Both the position numbers and the translations under genes were made by a program. The notes beneath the pieces were generated by a model. The model was not told the DNA's origin, made no database searches, and saw nothing but the letters and a program-made list of their open reading frames with translations. A stretch of 16,251 bases of DNA from an uncultured Polynucleobacter sp. (GTDB taxonomy: Bacteria; Pseudomonadota; Gammaproteobacteria; Burkholderiales; Burkholderiaceae). Below are positions 13,950 through 16,251 of this stretch, in pieces; within the stretch, counting starts at the first letter, position 1, and the number at the start of each line of letters is the position of its first letter. The stretch covers positions 1 to 16,251 of the forward strand of contig CALKUJ010000106.1 of NCBI GenBank assembly GCA_937996825.1. Reading direction: 5' to 3'.

Positions 13950-15943
13950 ACTTGTGATACCTCAGATTCAATGGCTTCAATCTCAGAGGTCAATTCCAAC
14001 CACTTTTCCTCAAGAGAGCCTAGATCATCGTTAATGACTTTGAGTTTCTTGCCTGTTTCAGCAATATCACTTGAAGAAATAGGTTCTAGAAGCTTTGCTT
14101 CTAATCCAGTTTTTTCTGATTGAAGCTGCGCCATTGATTTTTCAACTTGATCAATTTGTTTTTTTAAAGGCTTGGTACGAGCATTGATTTCTTGACGCTT
14201 CGCAGACTCTAATTTTCTTTGCTCACTGGTTTGGGCCACTGGCTTTTTATCTTGAACCACCGGACTACTGATAGTAGGCGTAGCAAGTTCAGAAACAACT
14301 TTAAGATCTTCTAATTTAGCCTCTTCTCTCAGCCTCTTGGATTCTTCGAGTAAGTAGCGTTGATAGTCATCTAAGTCACCATCAAATGGTTTGATTTCTC
14401 CGCGACCGACCAACCAGAATTCATCACAAACTGCTCTTAGCAATGCACGATCATGACTGACTAGCATCACAGTGCCTTCAAACTCATTCAGAGCCATTGA
14501 TAGTGCCTCACGTGTTGCAAGATCTAAGTGATTGGTAGGCTCATCGAGTAAGAGTAAGTTAGGTCGCTGCCAAACAATCATGGCTAAAACCAAACGAGCC
14601 TTCTCGCCACCACTCATCGTGCCAACGGCTTGCTTGACCATGTCACCAGCAAAATTAAAGGTGCCTAAAAAGTTTCGCAGATCTTGCTCACGTCCTGACT
14701 CGGCCGCATTGGGACCCAAGTCTTTTGCCAAACGAATCATGTGCTCCAAGGGATTGTCATCAGACCTTAAAACATCCAGTTCTTGCTGAGCAAAGTAACC
14801 AATGTTCAAGCCCTTGCCCTCAGTGACGGTTCCTGAGAGTTGAGGCATGGTTCTAGCAATCGTTTTGACCAACGTCGATTTACCTTGACCGTTTGCTCCC
14901 AAGATACCAATCCTCTGACCTGCCAGCACTGATTTATTGACATCTTTGATGATCACTTTATTGGCACCATCGACTCGGTAACCAAAACTGGCTTCACTGA
15001 TGGCCAACATCGGATTAGGTAAATTTTGCGGCTCCTTGAATTCAAAGGTGAATTCAGCATCTGCCAACACAGGAGCAATTTTCTCCATGCGCTCCAAGGC
15101 CTTGACTCTACTTTGAGCCTGCTTGGCTTTACTGGCTTTAGCCTTAAAGCGTGTGATGAACTTTTGTAAGTGGGCAATTTTTTCTTGTTGTTTTGCGAAG
15201 GATGCCTGTTGCAACTCTAATTGCTGAGCACGCATCAGTTCAAATGAACTGTAGTTACCACCATAGCGATTGAGCTTGGCATGCTCAATGTGTAAGGTAA
15301 CGTTTGTAACAGCATCTAAGAATTCTCGATCATGAGAAATCACAATCATGGTTCCTGCATAGCGTTTTAACCATGCCTCCAACCAAACCAAAGCATCCAA
15401 ATCCAAGTGATTGGTTGGCTCATCAAGTAACAATAGGTCTGATGGGCACATCAAAGCACGCGCCAATTGCAAGCGCATGCGCCAACCACCAGAAAAACTG
15501 TTCACTGGCTGATCAAGTTCGCTGACTTTAAAACCCAAACCCAAAATAAGCGCTTGCGCTCTGGAAGTTGCGTCATGCTCACCAGCGTCTGCCAGATCCA
15601 CATGCGCATGAGCCATGGCCATGCCATCTTCTGCCGCCTCTGCAGCCTCAAGAGCTTGCCTTAATTCAATTAAGCGAGTGTCACCGGCAATCACAAACTC
15701 TGTGGCAGACTCTTCTGTTTCTGGCATGTTTTGAGCCACTTGGGCCATGCGCCATATTTTTGGAATCGAAAAGTCACCCCCATCTTCATGCAAGGTGCCA
15801 TTCAACAATGCAAATAAAGTTGATTTACCTGCGCCATTGCGCCCTACCAAACCAACCTTCTCACCTGGATTGAGCGTGACGGTTGCTTTATCAAGCAATA
15901 ATTTAGCGCCACGACGCAGGGAAACATTGTTTAAGGTGATCAT
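13946..15943 (-). CDS. yheS: ABC-F ribosome-associated ATPase, YheS type
   Basis: This cytoplasmic ABC-F protein has two nucleotide-binding domains and no membrane part. The family acts at the ribosomal E site to relieve stalled or difficult translation. Domain 1 has Walker A GRNGAGKST (34-42), signature FSGGWRM (150-156) and Walker B LLLDEPTNHLD (171-181). An arm/linker follows, with a basic stretch KAKASKAKQAQSRVKALERM (267-286). Domain 2 has GANGQGKST (349-357), MSGGEKAR (443-450) and LLLDEPTNHLD (464-474). The C-terminal part (about 565-660) is a charged coiled coil. The opening ITLNNVSLRRGAKLLLDKA and overall order resemble E. coli YheS more than EttA or Uup. An in-frame TAA two codons upstream fixes the ATG at 15943 as the first possible start. 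No Shine-Dalgarno sequence is seen. The upstream leader is structured. An antibiotic-resistance role is unlikely. Confidence 0.92.
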   Translation of the reverse strand: MITLNNVSLRRGAKLLLDKATVTLNPGEKVGLVGRNGAGKSTLFALLNGTLHEDGGDFSIPKIWRMAQVAQNMPETEESATEFVIAGDTRLIELRQALEAAEAAEDGMAMAHAHVDLADAGEHDATSRAQALILGLGFKVSELDQPVNSFSGGWRMRLQLARALMCPSDLLLLDEPTNHLDLDALVWLEAWLKRYAGTMIVISHDREFLDAVTNVTLHIEHAKLNRYGGNYSSFELMRAQQLELQQASFAKQQEKIAHLQKFITRFKAKASKAKQAQSRVKALERMEKIAPVLADAEFTFEFKEPQNLPNPMLAISEASFGYRVDGANKVIIKDVNKSVLAGQRIGILGANGQGKSTLVKTIARTMPQLSGTVTEGKGLNIGYFAQQELDVLRSDDNPLEHMIRLAKDLGPNAAESGREQDLRNFLGTFNFAGDMVKQAVGTMSGGEKARLVLAMIVWQRPNLLLLDEPTNHLDLATREALSMALNEFEGTVMLVSHDRALLRAVCDEFWLVGRGEIKPFDGDLDDYQRYLLEESKRLREEAKLEDLKVVSELATPTISSPVVQDKKPVAQTSEQRKLESAKRQEINARTKPLKKQIDQVEKSMAQLQSEKTGLEAKLLEPISSSDIAETGKKLKVINDDLGSLEEKWLELTSEIEAIESEVSQV

Positions 15944-15948
15944 TTTTT

Positions 15949-15972
15949 AGCAGTCATACCAGCAACTGCTGG
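15949..15972 (-). promoter_or_regulatory. Two mutually exclusive hairpins just upstream of the yheS start
   Basis: On the minus-strand transcript, arms 15959-15964 and 15967-15972 (CCAGCA/TGCTGG on plus) can form one stem. Arms 15949-15954 and 15965-15970 (AGCAGT/ACTGCT on plus) form an alternative stem that shares bases. The structures end about 6 nt before the ATG, where they could affect ribosome access. The first stem has only a 2-nt loop, so its inner pair probably opens. Confidence 0.35.
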
Positions 15973-15988
15973 ATCGTTAATTGATAAG

Positions 15989-16028
15989 TTCATGGTTCAC
16001 GAGAGATACTCAGTGAATATCCCATGAA
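15989..16028 (-). promoter_or_regulatory. Long hairpin in the yheS 5' leader
   Basis: Three stacked stems form one hairpin: 15989-15995 with 16022-16028, 15996-16000 with 16013-16017, and 16001-16003 with 16009-16011. This gives 15 base pairs with two one-sided bulges and a 5-nt loop. If the putative promoter at 16030-16059 is used, the hairpin lies at the very 5' end of the mRNA. Such 5' stems can stabilise mRNAs, but the role here is inferred. Confidence 0.45.
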
Positions 16029-16029
16029 T

Positions 16030-16059
16030 TCTGTATTTTAACTGAGGACTTCAACTCAA
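16030..16059 (-). promoter_or_regulatory. Putative yheS promoter
   Basis: On the minus strand, TTGAGT (16059-16054) and TACAGA (16035-16030) are 18 bp apart. An overlapping TAAAAT (16040-16035) is an alternative -10 with a poorer -35. Transcription would start around 16023-16028. Confidence 0.35.
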
Positions 16060-16153
16060 AGCGAGGATGAATCGGTCATTCAAGCGGTCATGCCACTTCT
16101 CCAAGAAACGCTAATTTTTTGAAAGTTTTTAAAAGTTAATGTTCAGAAGAAAT

Positions 16154-16185
16154 AAAAAAGCCCTTGTTTAAAAACAAGGGCTTTT
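16154..16185 (-). terminator. Intrinsic terminator behind tRNA-Asp
   Basis: The 14-bp perfect arms 16156-16169 and 16172-16185 (core GCCCTTGTTT / AAACAAGGGC) flank a tiny centre, so the loop opens to about eight bases. On the minus strand the stem runs into six T (16159-16154). It ends tRNA-Asp transcription. The plus strand also ends in four T, so it may stop transcription from both sides. Confidence 0.9.
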
Positions 16186-16187
16186 GT

Positions 16188-16251
16188 TGGCGGAGCGGAC
16201 GGGACTCGAACCCGCGACCCCCGGCGTGACAGGCCGGTATTCTAACCAACT
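16188..16251 (-). tRNA. tRNA-Asp (GTC), 5' end cut by the window
   Basis: On the minus strand the anticodon stem-loop CCGGC-CTGTCAC-GCCGG carries anticodon GTC for aspartate. The T arm GCGGGTTCGAACCCG-type sequence and the acceptor end CCGCTCCGCCA are complete, with the CCA encoded (16190-16188). The D-arm sequence AGTTGGTTAGA is at the window edge. About 13 nt of the 5' end (the 5' acceptor strand and start of the D arm) lie outside. Confidence 0.96.

Noticed and set aside
16073..16091. Direct repeat CGGTCAT upstream of yheS
   Set aside because: Only two 7-bp copies, upstream of the putative promoter, with no further support.

Overview
The window looks like ordinary chromosomal core of a low-GC betaproteobacterium, most likely Burkholderiaceae and close to Polynucleobacter. 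This rests on the protein sequences (a 420-residue Rho, a zinc-free L31, a YheS-type ABC-F), on the dnaX/4.5S RNA arrangement and on the moderate GC content. It is an inference from memory of these families, not a database match. I see no mobile element, prophage, CRISPR array or clear sign of recent gene transfer. There is no gene-free stretch longer than about 300 bases.

Layout, left to right. Positions 1-510 (minus) hold the N-terminal 170 codons of dnaX, the DNA polymerase III clamp-loader subunit, cut by the window edge. Divergent from it is ffs (549-645, plus), the 4.5S RNA of the signal recognition particle. Positions 691-6890 (minus) hold an AddB/AddA-type helicase-nuclease pair for double-strand break repair, joined by an ATGA start/stop overlap. 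Divergent from addB is trxA (thioredoxin), followed by a hairpin terminator, then rho (transcription termination factor) with an 80-nt leader, then rpmE2 (zinc-independent ribosomal protein L31), each with its own terminator.

Positions 9276-12381 (plus) form a two-gene unit: a multi-spanning GT-C-fold glycosyltransferase (ArnT/PMT-like) and a MATE-family exporter that overlaps it by 11 bp. A glycine-zipper lipoprotein gene faces the MATE gene (12425-12892, minus). Divergent from the lipoprotein is a predicted outer-membrane beta-barrel of the phenol-degradation MetA type (13065-13949, plus). Its stop codon overlaps the stop codon of a convergent ABC-F ribosome-associated ATPase, YheS type (13946-15943, minus). 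The window ends inside a tRNA-Asp(GTC) gene on the minus strand, with a strong terminator behind it.

Most genes serve information processing: replication (dnaX), repair (addAB), transcription termination (rho), translation and secretion (ffs, rpmE2, yheS, tRNA-Asp) and redox upkeep (trxA). The envelope genes lie in the middle. I found no convincing new multi-gene system. The signals most worth a second look are non-coding: the structured yheS leader, the C-rich rho leader, a repeat cluster at the dnaX/ffs divergent promoter, and a phased 7-mer cluster between the lipoprotein and beta-barrel genes.
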